Assembly (NCBI RefSeq): GCF_000010665.1
Contig: NC_012796.1
Span: forward strand, 4,426,001 to 4,490,000
Source: Solidesulfovibrio magneticus RS-1
GTDB taxonomy: Bacteria; Desulfobacterota; Desulfovibrionia; Desulfovibrionales; Desulfovibrionaceae
Direction: 5' to 3'
DNA: 64,000 nt
How positions within the stretch are numbered: the stretch's first letter is position 1; each line of letters opens with the position of its first letter. This document shows, piece by piece, positions 34,691 to 42,845 of this stretch. The position numbers were made by a program, and so were the translations under genes. The notes beneath the pieces were generated by a model, which worked only from the letters and a program-made list of their open reading frames with translations, searched no databases and was not told the origin of the DNA.

Positions 34691-35485
34691 ATGAACACCG
34701 TGGACAACGACCTGTACCGCCGCCTGGGCCATGCCTGGTGGGATGACGACGCCGGCCCGTACAGCACCATCCGTTTTTTCATCAATCCGCCCCGGGCGAA
34801 CTACTTTGCCCGGGTGCTGCGGCAGGAAGGCCTGCTGGGGAAGACTGGGGCCACGATGCTGGACGTCGGCTGCGGCGGCGGGCTTTTGGCCGAGGAATTC
34901 GCCCGGATGGGACTGCGGGTGACCGGCGTCGACCCCGCGCCGGAATCCGTGGCAACGGCCCGGACCCATGCCGCCGAGGCAGGGTTCGACATCGTCTACC
35001 GCGTTGGGCGCGGAGAGGCCCTGCCGTTTGTCGACGAAGCCTTCGACGCCGTCGCCTGCTGCGATGTGCTGGAGCATGTGGACGAACCGGCGGCCGTGAT
35101 CGCGGAGATGGCCCGGGTGCTCAAGCCCGGCGGCCTGCTCCTCTACGACACCGTCAACCGGACGCTGCGCAGTTGGTTTGCCGTCATCAAACTGATGCAG
35201 GACTGGCCCTCCACGACCGTCTTCGATGCCGGCGTTCCGGTCCAGGCCCACGTATGGGACAAATTCCTCAAGCCCGCCGAAGTCGCGGCCATGCTGCGAC
35301 GCCACGACCTTGACCCCCGGGAACAGCGCGGCATCGCCACCAGCCGCAACCCGCTCGCCTGCTGGCTGGGGCTGCGGCAACGGGCAAAAGGACTGCTGAC
35401 CTTTCAGGAGCTTGGGAAAAGACTGGACTTCAGGGAGGGCAACGACCTTTCGGTTTCCTACATGGGCTTTGCCGTCAAAGCGTAG
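34691..35485 (+). CDS. UbiG-like SAM-dependent O-methyltransferase
   Basis: A 264-residue protein that aligns by eye with UbiG, the 3-demethylubiquinone O-methyltransferase. It has the N-terminal NDLYRRLGHAWWDDDAGPY, motif I MLDVGCGGGLLAEEFARMG, GVDPAPESVATARTHA, CCDVLEHVDEPAAVI, and VLKPGGLLLYDTVNRT. Sulfate reducers of this group use menaquinone, so the true acceptor is probably another quinone-like or phenolic compound. It is the last gene of the MarR operon, two bases after the DUF4405 stop, with no ribosome site of its own visible. Confidence 0.85.
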   Translation: MNTVDNDLYRRLGHAWWDDDAGPYSTIRFFINPPRANYFARVLRQEGLLGKTGATMLDVGCGGGLLAEEFARMGLRVTGVDPAPESVATARTHAAEAGFDIVYRVGRGEALPFVDEAFDAVACCDVLEHVDEPAAVIAEMARVLKPGGLLLYDTVNRTLRSWFAVIKLMQDWPSTTVFDAGVPVQAHVWDKFLKPAEVAAMLRRHDLDPREQRGIATSRNPLACWLGLRQRAKGLLTFQELGKRLDFREGNDLSVSYMGFAVKA

Positions 35486-35533
35486 ACACGCCGGGCCTGA
35501 CGCGACGCGCTCCCACAACGCCCGGACGCGACT

Positions 35534-36004
35534 CTAGAGGGACACGAACCGGACGTCACAGCCGTTCTTGTCGAAATCCACCAGGGCCAGCGACCCGCCG
35601 GGCGTCAGCGCGCCGGGATTAATAAGCCGCGTGTCGCCGTAGGTCGTATCCTCGGCGGCGTGGGAATGGCCGAAGAAGATGACGTCGAAGCGGCCGGTCA
35701 GGGCCTCGGCGATGCGGGCCGAGAGGCCGGGACGCGGCCCCCAGCCGTGGACCGCCGCCACGCGCACGCCTTCCAGCACCAGCTCGGCCAGGGCCGGCGG
35801 ATCGCCGCCCAGGGCGAAGCCGTCGCAGTTGCCGGCAACGGAGATGTGGCCAGGATGCTGGATGAGGTAGCTCCACAGGGCCGCTCCGGTGTGGTCGCCG
35901 CAGTGGATCAGGTAATCGGCCGGGGCGAGGTACTCGGCGTAAACGGCCTCGAAAAAGGCGTTTGGCCGCGCGAGGTGGCTGTCGGAGATGACGGCGGCGC
36001 GCAT
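35534..36004 (-). CDS. YfcE/MJ0936-type metallophosphodiesterase
   Basis: A 156-residue calcineurin-like phosphodiesterase. Metal-binding motifs run in order: ISDSHL (D-x-H), LIHCGDHTG (GD), AGNCD (GNCD), VHGWGP (H) and GHSHAAE (GHSH). Family members hydrolyse phosphodiester bonds in vitro; the physiological substrate is usually unknown. It starts two bases after the stop of the HD hydrolase on the same strand, so the two are likely co-expressed. Confidence 0.92.
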   Translation of the reverse strand: MRAAVISDSHLARPNAFFEAVYAEYLAPADYLIHCGDHTGAALWSYLIQHPGHISVAGNCDGFALGGDPPALAELVLEGVRVAAVHGWGPRPGLSARIAEALTGRFDVIFFGHSHAAEDTTYGDTRLINPGALTPGGSLALVDFDKNGCDVRFVSL

Positions 36005-36006
36005 GG

Positions 36007-36642
36007 TCAGTCCTTGGGGGCGTGCCCGTTCTTGCGGTTCCACCATTGCCGGTCCGGGCCGTTGAACCACCATTCGGCATGATCGGTTTCGGCCAACGTC
36101 CTGGCCAGGGCGCGGCCCGCGTCGGTGCGCAGCCGGGCCATGGCCGCCTCAATCCAGGCGGCGGCGTAGCGGTTGCCGAGATCAAGCTCTTCCTTCAAGT
36201 TGGCGATGAGGTCGATCTGGTCGGCGTCCTGGGCAAGTTGCGCTTCCAGGGTCTGGGCCGCTTCAAGCTCGTCGTGCAGCGGCATGACCGTGGCGGTCAG
36301 CCCCGTGCCGGCCAGGGCGTCGGCCAGGGCGCGCCGGGAGTCGCAAGTGTTGTACAGCTTGTTGACGTAGTTGAAGTCGCCGGTACGGGCTTCGTGCAAA
36401 TCGTGGAACAGGCACATGGCCATGGTCCGGTAGGGGTCGGCCCCGGCCTGGCCGGCCAGCATGAAGCCGATCATGGCCGTGCGAAAGCTGTGCTCGGCCA
36501 CGTTTTCCGAGCCGGTGCCAAGAAACTGGTAGCCGGTGCGCGGGGTCTTGCGCAGCATCCCGGCCTCGAAGACCAGGTCGGCCAGGCGCGTGGCCCGCTC
36601 CCGGTCGCTCATGTCCACTGTGGCGTGGTCGTCCGTCGTCAT
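36007..36642 (-). CDS. HD-domain hydrolase, YfbR-like 5'-nucleotidase family
   Basis: A 211-residue HD-superfamily protein. The metal ligands are visible in NVAEHSFRTAMIG (H), CLFHDLHEARTGD (HD) and a distal Asp in AQDADQIDLIA. This arrangement is that of YfbR/HDDC2-type deoxynucleotide 5'-nucleotidases. C-terminal WWFNGPDRQWWNRKNG is Trp-rich and not part of the core fold. ATG 36642 gives the compact protein; an upstream start at 36693 is possible. It is followed at two bases by the YfcE-like gene. Confidence 0.88.
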   Translation of the reverse strand: MTTDDHATVDMSDRERATRLADLVFEAGMLRKTPRTGYQFLGTGSENVAEHSFRTAMIGFMLAGQAGADPYRTMAMCLFHDLHEARTGDFNYVNKLYNTCDSRRALADALAGTGLTATVMPLHDELEAAQTLEAQLAQDADQIDLIANLKEELDLGNRYAAAWIEAAMARLRTDAGRALARTLAETDHAEWWFNGPDRQWWNRKNGHAPKD

Positions 36643-36698
36643 GGGCGCTTCTCGTGGTACGCCCGCCCCGCCTTGGGGCGGGGCGGGCGGCAAGGCGG

Positions 36699-37901
36699 CT
36701 ACGTGCGGTAGTCGGCGTTGATCTTGATGTAGTCGTAGGTCAGGTCCGAGGCCAAAAGCAGGTAGCGGCCCGGGCCGGCCCCCAGTTCGATGTCCACGGG
36801 GATCTCGCCCCGGCGCATGTGGGGGGCGAGCAAGGCGTCGAGGTCGTCGGCCACGGGCATCCCCTGCTCAAAGACCGGCACCCCGCCGATGCGCACGGCC
36901 ACGTCGTCGGGATCAAACACCGCGCCCGAGCGGCCGATGGCGCAGACGATGCGGCCCCAGTTGGCGTCGCGGCCGAAAAAGGCGGTCTTGACCAGGGGCG
37001 AATTGCCCACGGCCCGGGCGGCCAGCTCGGCCTCGGCCGGGGAAGCAGCGCCCGTGACTTTGATGCGCAGCACCTTGGTGCCGCCCTCGGCGTCCTGCAC
37101 GAGCATGGCCGCCAACGTCTGGCAGACCTCGGCCATGACGGCGAGCAGGGCCTGCCGGCCCTCAGCCGAGTCAATGACCACTTCCGAGGCGCCGTTGGCC
37201 AGCCCGAGGACGCAGTCGTTGGTGGAGGTGTCGCCGTCCACGGTGACGCTGTTGAAGCTGCGGTCGGCGGCGGCGGCCACGGCCTCCTGCCACCACAGCG
37301 AACCGACCTTGGCGTCGCACAAAAGCACCCCGATCATGGTGGCCATGTTGGGGGCGATCATGCCGGCTCCCTTGGCCATGCCGAGCACGCGCACTTCGCC
37401 GGATTCGGTGGTGAGCGTCCCCCAGGCGATCTTGGGGAAGCTGTCCGTGGTCATGATGGCCTTGGCCGCGGCCATGGCCGGGGTCTGGCCGAGATTTTCG
37501 GCCAGGGTGGGGACCACGGCCTTCCATTTGTCCATTTTGAGCCGCGCCCCGATGACGCCGGTGGAGGCCGGCAGAATCTCCTCCGGGGAAAGGTCGGTGG
37601 CCTTGGCCACCAGGGACAGGGTCTCGCGGCAGTCGGCGATGCCGGCCGCGCCGGTGCAGGCGTTGGCCTGGCCGGCGTTGATGAGTATGGCCCGGGCATG
37701 GCCGCCGGAGGCGGCCAGCTGGGCCTTGGCCACGGTGACCGGGGCGGCCTGGAAGAGGTTCTGGGTGAAAACGCCGGCAGCGGCGGCCGGGGAATCGCTG
37801 ACGATAAGGGCCAGATCGTCGCGGCCGGTGGTGTACTTGAAGGCGGCCGAGGCCGTGGCAAAGGAAAATCCCTTGGGAACGGGAATCACGGGCGATGGCA
37901 T
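36699..37901 (-). CDS. argJ: Bifunctional ornithine/glutamate N-acetyltransferase
   Basis: A 400-residue enzyme that moves acetyl groups in the arginine pathway and can also make N-acetylglutamate. It starts PKGFSFATASAAFKY and has ILINAGQANACTGAAG, LPASTGVIGARLKMD and the self-cleavage segment KGAGMIAPNMATMIG, where the beta chain begins at Thr. The beta chain carries NSVTVDGDTSTNDC and the C-terminal DLTYDYIKINADYRT. AAGGAG precedes ATG 37901. It lies 56 bases upstream of the HD hydrolase start. Confidence 0.96.
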   Translation of the reverse strand: MPSPVIPVPKGFSFATASAAFKYTTGRDDLALIVSDSPAAAAGVFTQNLFQAAPVTVAKAQLAASGGHARAILINAGQANACTGAAGIADCRETLSLVAKATDLSPEEILPASTGVIGARLKMDKWKAVVPTLAENLGQTPAMAAAKAIMTTDSFPKIAWGTLTTESGEVRVLGMAKGAGMIAPNMATMIGVLLCDAKVGSLWWQEAVAAAADRSFNSVTVDGDTSTNDCVLGLANGASEVVIDSAEGRQALLAVMAEVCQTLAAMLVQDAEGGTKVLRIKVTGAASPAEAELAARAVGNSPLVKTAFFGRDANWGRIVCAIGRSGAVFDPDDVAVRIGGVPVFEQGMPVADDLDALLAPHMRRGEIPVDIELGAGPGRYLLLASDLTYDYIKINADYRT

Positions 37902-37955
37902 GGCGGCGCTCCTTGGGTGGTTTGATGATGACAAGGGGAGACGGCAGGCGGCCGG

Positions 37956-38402
37956 TCAGGGCGCGGGTCGGGCCGTGGCAGTCCGGGAGGGGCTTGGCGC
38001 GGCCATTTCCTCGCGGCTGATGACGCCGTCGTTGTTGCGGTCCAGGCGGCGGAACTCGCGTTCCTGGAAATTTCGCCATTCCTCCAGGGTGATGCGGCCG
38101 TTGCCATCGGCGTCGATGGCCGAGAGGGCGGCCGGACTCGCCGGAACGGCGGCCGGGGACGCTGTCGCCGGAACGGCCGGCCGGGCGACCGGCGCGGCCA
38201 GAGGGCGTTCGGCCAGGGGCGGCGTGCCCGCGGCCGGCGGCGGCGACGCGGCCGGGCCGGCCGCGCCTTGGGCCGGCGGAAAATCCGGCGACGGATAGGA
38301 CGTGGCCACGGGCTGGCGCGGCGCTTCCTGGCGCACGCAGCCCGTCCCGGCCAGGGCGGCGGCCAGGACAAGCCCGGCGATGGCAAAAAGCTTTTGCGGC
38401 AT
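37956..38402 (-). CDS. EF-hand lipoprotein
   Basis: A 148-residue lipoprotein: lipobox LAGTGC with Cys at residue 22, then a Pro/Ala-rich linker (about 25-92). Two EF-hand loops follow near residues 96-108 (DADGNGRITLEEW) and 120-132 (DRNNDGVISREEM), each with the D-x-D/N-x-D/N-G-x-I-x-x-E calcium ligand pattern. It likely binds calcium at the membrane surface. It ends 54 bases upstream of the argJ start on the same strand. Confidence 0.88.
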   Translation of the reverse strand: MPQKLFAIAGLVLAAALAGTGCVRQEAPRQPVATSYPSPDFPPAQGAAGPAASPPPAAGTPPLAERPLAAPVARPAVPATASPAAVPASPAALSAIDADGNGRITLEEWRNFQEREFRRLDRNNDGVISREEMAAPSPSRTATARPAP

Positions 38403-38524
38403 GGCGATCCTCGCGCGGCCCGGCCCCCGGGGCGGGGCAAGGCGGTTTCGTCCTCTACACCAAACCGCCCCGGCCGGCCATACCCGGTCTTGACAGGCAG
38501 CCGAGGCTTTGCCAAGCCCCGCAC

Positions 38525-39979
38525 ATGCGCTTTCTGCCCATGCTGGTCCTCGCGGCCGCCCTGAGCCTTGCCCCGGCAGGCCTGGGCGCGTTTACGGGCA
38601 ACGACCGGCTGTTTCTCGGCACCGAGGCCCTCATGCGCGGCCGCTACGAACTGGCGGCCCAGACCTTTGCCGCCATCCTGGCCGCCGATCCCGACAATCC
38701 CTACGCCCGCACCCGGCTGGCCCTGGCCCTGGCCGGAGGCGGCGACGTCCGCGCCGCCCGGGCCGAACTGGACAATGCCCTGACCGCCCGGGCCGACGAC
38801 CTGTTCGCCCTGTGGAGCCTGGGCAGCCTTGACCTGCTGGCCGGCCAGCCCGAAGCAGCCAAGGCCCGATTTGCCGCCATGGGGAAAGCCGACCCCGGCA
38901 ACCTGCGCGGCCGGCTGGGGCTGGCCCTGTGCGCCCTGCAAGCCGGGCGTACGGCCGAAGGGTTGGCCGGCCTGGCCCAGGTGCAGCAGGCCGAATCGGC
39001 CGATGTTCTGGTGCGCGTGCTTTGCGGGCTGGTCTATTGGAACCTCGACGCCCCGGCCAACGCCCGGCTGGAGCTGGAGGCGGCCCTGGAACTGGAACCG
39101 CGCAACACGGCCGCCCTGGAGCTTTTGGGGCTGGTCTACCGTCGCCAGGGCAAGGCCGATCTGGCCGCCAGCGCCTGGGGGCAAGCCCTTGGCCTGGACC
39201 CGAACGCGGCCGGGGCGCGATTTTTCCTGTCGCGCCTGGCCGAGGACGAAGGCCTGGCCGCCGCCCTGGCGGATAAGCCGGCCGAGGCCAAGCGGGCCTA
39301 CGAACGCGCCCTGTCCATTGATCCCGGCAACGCCGCCGCGGCCAAGGCCCTGGGCCTGGGCCTGGCCCAGCCGGCCAATCCGGCCAGGGACAACGCGCCC
39401 GGCCGGCGGCCCGGACCGGACAACTCGGCCCGGCCCACCAGCGACGATGGCCATCGGCCCAAGGCAACGAAACCGGCCCAACCCGCTGCCCAAGACCAGC
39501 CTGCAGCGGCTGCGCCGTCGACCGTAGCCCCGCCCCCGGCCAGCGAAACCGCCCCAGCGGCCAAGGCCAAGCGCCCCAAACCCGTAGCACCCGCGCCGGG
39601 CAGCCCGCTTCCGGCCGCCCCGGACCAGCCCGAAACGCCGTCGCCCACGCCGGCTCCCGACGCCACGCTGCCGGCCAAACCCAAGCCCGCCAAACGCCCG
39701 GCCAAACCAGCCGCCCCCGTGCCGGCCGCGCCTACTGCGCCGCCGCCAACGCCCGCCGTGCCCCAGCCTGCGCCGCCGGCTGCCGACGCGCCCTCTCCGG
39801 CCGCCCAGACGGCCCCGACGGCCACCGACGCCGGCCTCGCCAACGCCGCGCTGCCCGCGCCCCTCGATCTTCCGCCGGCCCCGGCCATACGGGCTAAAGC
39901 CGCCCTGCCGCCGCCCCGGCAGGCAACCCCGGCCCAAGACGCCCTCTTTGCCATTGAGGCCCGCCCTCCGGCTTCCTAG
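38525..39979 (+). CDS. Exported TPR protein with long Pro/Ala-rich tail
   Basis: A 484-residue protein with a signal peptide (MRFLPMLVLAAALSLAPAGLG). Residues 25-285 hold about seven TPR units, such as YELAAQTFAAILAADPDNPY, LELEAALELEPRNTAALELL and AKRAYERALSIDPGNAAAAK. From about 290 the chain becomes Pro/Ala/Lys-rich and low in complexity (many AAP, KPAKP repeats) up to the C-terminus. The tail could span the periplasm or wall. Codon bias within the tail matches the rest of the gene. Function unknown. Confidence 0.82.
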   Translation: MRFLPMLVLAAALSLAPAGLGAFTGNDRLFLGTEALMRGRYELAAQTFAAILAADPDNPYARTRLALALAGGGDVRAARAELDNALTARADDLFALWSLGSLDLLAGQPEAAKARFAAMGKADPGNLRGRLGLALCALQAGRTAEGLAGLAQVQQAESADVLVRVLCGLVYWNLDAPANARLELEAALELEPRNTAALELLGLVYRRQGKADLAASAWGQALGLDPNAAGARFFLSRLAEDEGLAAALADKPAEAKRAYERALSIDPGNAAAAKALGLGLAQPANPARDNAPGRRPGPDNSARPTSDDGHRPKATKPAQPAAQDQPAAAAPSTVAPPPASETAPAAKAKRPKPVAPAPGSPLPAAPDQPETPSPTPAPDATLPAKPKPAKRPAKPAAPVPAAPTAPPPTPAVPQPAPPAADAPSPAAQTAPTATDAGLANAALPAPLDLPPAPAIRAKAALPPPRQATPAQDALFAIEARPPAS

Positions 39980-40054
39980 GCCCAGCCCGCCCCCTTGGTT
40001 GACGCGCCTGCCCGTTTGCGCCAAGCTCGGCCCACTGCAACAAGGAGAGACCGG

Positions 40055-40363
40055 ATGATTCGCTTGTTTTCGGCTGTTATCCTCATGCTGTTGACGGCCT
40101 TGCCAGCGGCGGCCCAATCGTTTGCTCCCAAAAACTATCCCGACTGCGCCATGCTCTACGCCAAAAAAGCCCTCTCCCAGGACGGCGGCATGATCATGCG
40201 CCGGGCCTGCAAATGCCGCTACCAAGATCCCAAGGCGTCGGAGTGCAAGGACTTCACCCAGGCCGCCCTGGACTGCATCATCTCCAACACCGGCGCGGCC
40301 GAACGCGACGAACAGGCCTGGGGCGTGGAACGCGCCTGCCGCAACAAGTTCCCGGCCAAATAG
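40055..40363 (+). CDS. Small exported Cys-rich protein
   Basis: A 102-residue protein with a signal peptide (MIRLFSAVILMLLTALPAAA). The mature part has cysteines in YPDCAM, RRACKCRY, SECKDF, LDCIIS and RACRNK. The spacing loosely recalls small four-cysteine exported proteins of the VF_A0006 type, but I am not sure of that. AAGGAG lies upstream, and two hairpins follow, the first with a clear T-run. Confidence 0.7.
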   Translation: MIRLFSAVILMLLTALPAAAQSFAPKNYPDCAMLYAKKALSQDGGMIMRRACKCRYQDPKASECKDFTQAALDCIISNTGAAERDEQAWGVERACRNKFPAK

Positions 40364-40383
40364 CGCCTCTGCGCCCGACTCAC

Positions 40384-40419
40384 AAAAAAACGCCGTCCCA
40401 AGCCGAGACGGCGTTTTTT
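40384..40419 (+). terminator. Factor-independent terminator, bidirectional
   Basis: AAAAAAACGCCGTC and GACGGCGTTTTTT enclose a nine-base loop. Confidence 0.9.
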
Positions 40420-40456
40420 GTTGCCCAAGCCGCCCAACGACTCGGCCCCAACAAAT

Positions 40457-40493
40457 GAAAGCGGCTCCAGGTCGCCATCCCGGAGCCGCTTTC
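40457..40493 (+). terminator. Second hairpin 38 bases further on
   Basis: GAAAGCGGCTCC and GGAGCCGCTTTC enclose a 13-base loop. It may be a backup terminator or the end of a small RNA. Confidence 0.5.
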
Positions 40494-41023
40494 AGAAATG
40501 TCCTTTTCGGAGGAAGGATGATTCTCTAATAGCAACAGCCGTGCCAACGCCGGAATATAATAATTTTATCCAATAAAATCAATACATAATAAAAAGTTAT
40601 TCAAGCAGCCCAGCCCGCAATAGGCCGTTTCGGGGCTATGCGCGGTGCAAAAACTTTTACCCCGGCCGCCAAGTCCCGGACAAGGGGGCCAGGAATTTGT
40701 ACCCGGCCGGCCAGTTGTCAAAAAACCATGTAAAATAGGAATATTAGCCAATGCCCTTTCGGCTTCTGCAGGCAAGGGACACCCGGAGATGGCCATGGCC
40801 GGGGCCGCGCCTCATGGGGCGGTACAAATCCTTGTCCCGGTCCCCTCTCCGCCCCTTGCCCTTTCCGGGCGAGGGCCGGCGGTGGAGCCTGGGCGGCCGC
40901 GCCGGTCCGGCCCAGGGCGAAGCCCGGACGCGGCTGCCGCGACAACGCGCGTCGCTTTGCCGGCCTGGGCTTCTCGACTAGTAGTTTGCATAGCCTGGAC
41001 GCGCTCCCCACAACACCGCGCCG

Positions 41024-41272
41024 CTACTGCGGCATGAGCAGGCGGTTCTTCTTGCGCCGGGCGATCTCCCACTCGGTGTCGAGCATGAGCTTTTCCTGCT
41101 TGGCCGCGAAAATCTCCTGGGCATGGCTGACCCCGGCCTTGTGGTCCTCGGCGGCCATGAAATCCCGGGCGCGCTTTTCCGCCGCCGCCTTGCGCTCGAG
41201 CAGTTCGGCCATCTCGGCTTCAATGGCCGCCACCTGGGCCTCGATGTCCTGCGGGACAATCTCTTCGCTCAT
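41024..41272 (-). CDS. Small coiled-coil protein coupled to aldehyde dehydrogenase
   Basis: An 82-residue charged protein, MSEEIVPQDIEAQ..., nearly all helix. The heptad pattern at about 10-38 (IEAQVAAIEAEMAELLERKA) suggests a coiled coil, and the C-terminus is basic (RRKKNRLL). It overlaps the stop of the aldehyde dehydrogenase gene by 4 bases (ATGA), implying translational coupling. No known domain. It could be a scaffold for that enzyme or simply a downstream rider. Confidence 0.65.
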   Translation of the reverse strand: MSEEIVPQDIEAQVAAIEAEMAELLERKAAAEKRARDFMAAEDHKAGVSHAQEIFAAKQEKLMLDTEWEIARRKKNRLLMPQ

Positions 41273-42636
41273 GAATCCTCCACCACGATGGTCTTGATGT
41301 TGGCAAATTCCAAAAGCCCGTGCCGGGCCAGCTCCCGGCCGTAGCCCGAACGCTTGACCCCGCCAAAGGGCAGCCGGAAATCCGAACGCGGCACGGCGTT
41401 GACCGTGGCCATGCCCACCTCCAGCCGCCGGGCCAGGGCCAGGCCCCGGGGCACGTCGGCCGTCCAGACGCTGCCGGCCAAGCCGTAGGGCGAGGCATTG
41501 GCCAGGGCCAAGGCGTCCTCGGCGTCATCCGCCGCGATCAGCGCCGCCACCGGGCCGAAAAGCTCTTCGTCAAAGGCCGGCATCCCCGGCCGCACGTCGG
41601 CCAAAAGTGTTGGCGCGTAGAAATAGCCCGGCCGGTCCAGACGATGGCCGCCGGCCACCAGCCGCGCCCCGGCGGCCAAGCTCTCGCGCACCTGCCGGTC
41701 GAGATTTTCCAGCAGATCCAGCCGGGCCAGGGGACCGACCGTGGCCGCCGGGTCGTCGGGGTCGCCCGCCCGGTGGGCGGCGAGACGCTCGGCCAGCCGC
41801 CGGGTGAAATCGTCATAGAGCGGGCGCTCGACAATGAAACGCTTGGCCGCGATGCAGGCCTGGCCGCACACCCGCATCCGGGCCGTCTCGGCCGCCGAGC
41901 AGCAGTCGTCCAACACGGCGTCAGCCAGCACAATAAAGGCGTCGGCCCCGCCCAGCTCCATCACGGCCTTTTTCACCGCCGCCCCGGCCAAGGCCCCCAC
42001 GGCCGCGCCGGCCGCCGCCGAGCCGGTCAGCGTCACCCCGGCCACGGCCGGATGGGCAATGGCCTGGCCCACCAGCCCCTCGGGCAGGCGCAACACCCGC
42101 ACCAGATCGGCCGGGAAACCGGCCTCGGGGAAAAGCGCCTCCAGGGCCAGGGCCGAGCCCATGACGTTGGGCGCGGGCTTAATCGCCGCCGCGTTGCCCA
42201 CGGCCAAAAGCGGAGCCACGGCCCGGATCGCCTGCCAATACGGGAAATTCCAGGGCATGACGGCCAGGATCGTGCCCAGCGGATCGTAGACGATCAGGCG
42301 TCGCCCGGTCTCGGACGGCACAGCCTCGTCGGCCAGCCAGCGCGGGGCCATCTTGGCGTAGAACCGGCACGCCCGGGCGCAACGCCGCACCTCGGCCTCG
42401 GCCTCGGGCCTGAGCTTGCCCATCTCCCAACTGGCCAGCCGGGCCAGCTCCGGAACCCGGGCCTCGAAAAGATCGGCCAGACGCACAAGCGCCCGGCAAC
42501 GCTCGTCCAACGGCACGTCGCGCCATAGCCGCCAGGCGGCCCGGCCGGCGTCAAGAATCGCGGCCATGGCGGCGGCGTCATGGGCCTCATAGGAGGCAAA
42601 AGGCTGGCTGGTGGCCGGATTTATGCTGACGAACAT
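41269..42636 (-). CDS. Aldehyde dehydrogenase, succinate-semialdehyde type
   Basis: A 455-residue NAD(P)-dependent dehydrogenase starting MFVSINPATSQPF, the opening of the short SSADH-like group. It has LAVMPWNFPYWQAIR, KPAPNVMGSALALE, catalytic Glu in VMELGGADAFIVLADA, catalytic Cys in RVCGQACIAAKRFIVE near residue 256, and LFGPVAALIAADDAEDAL. It oxidises an aldehyde to the acid; the exact substrate is not shown. No ribosome site is seen before ATG 42636. One palindromic element lies 120 bases upstream. Confidence 0.92.
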   Translation of the reverse strand: MFVSINPATSQPFASYEAHDAAAMAAILDAGRAAWRLWRDVPLDERCRALVRLADLFEARVPELARLASWEMGKLRPEAEAEVRRCARACRFYAKMAPRWLADEAVPSETGRRLIVYDPLGTILAVMPWNFPYWQAIRAVAPLLAVGNAAAIKPAPNVMGSALALEALFPEAGFPADLVRVLRLPEGLVGQAIAHPAVAGVTLTGSAAAGAAVGALAGAAVKKAVMELGGADAFIVLADAVLDDCCSAAETARMRVCGQACIAAKRFIVERPLYDDFTRRLAERLAAHRAGDPDDPAATVGPLARLDLLENLDRQVRESLAAGARLVAGGHRLDRPGYFYAPTLLADVRPGMPAFDEELFGPVAALIAADDAEDALALANASPYGLAGSVWTADVPRGLALARRLEVGMATVNAVPRSDFRLPFGGVKRSGYGRELARHGLLEFANIKTIVVEDS

Positions 42637-42757
42637 GGATATAGGACTACACGGCCGAAACGGCCATAGGGTTACGCGATTACAGGCGGCCGTCAGGCAA
42701 GCCAAAGGCGCGCACTCTACCGGTTTTGCCCAGCCAAGCCAAGGGGGAGAGGAAGAG

Positions 42758-42798
42758 GCCTCCGGCGGCCGGGGGCCTGAGGCCCCCGGACCCCCCAA
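42758..42798 (-). repeat. GC-rich palindromic intergenic element, copy 5
   Basis: GCCTCCGGCGGCC, then CCGGGGGCCT / AGGCCCCCGG hairpin, then ACCCCCC. It lies between the TauE/SafE gene 3' end and the aldehyde dehydrogenase start. Confidence 0.9.
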
Positions 42799-42845
42799 AT
42801 GGGTTTAAGTAAATGACGGGGGTGCAACGAGGGGCGGTAGGGAGA

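Larger units (their letters stand above)
40364..41023. other. Non-coding region, 660 bases
   Basis: Holds the two hairpins, then a very AT-rich stretch (40552-40620) unlike the surrounding DNA, then GC-rich sequence with no ribosome site or coding bias. I see no supported gene; a small RNA between 40500 and 40760 cannot be excluded. Confidence 0.5.

Noticed and set aside
37886-40225. A 779-residue minus-strand open frame across the EF-hand and TPR genes
   Set aside because: Low-complexity translation (Gly/Arg/Gln runs) overlapping two genes with signal peptides and recognisable domains.
40645-41037. A 130-residue plus-strand frame in the intergenic gap
   Set aside because: Arg/Pro/Ala-rich, no ribosome site, and extends across the end of a coupled minus-strand gene.
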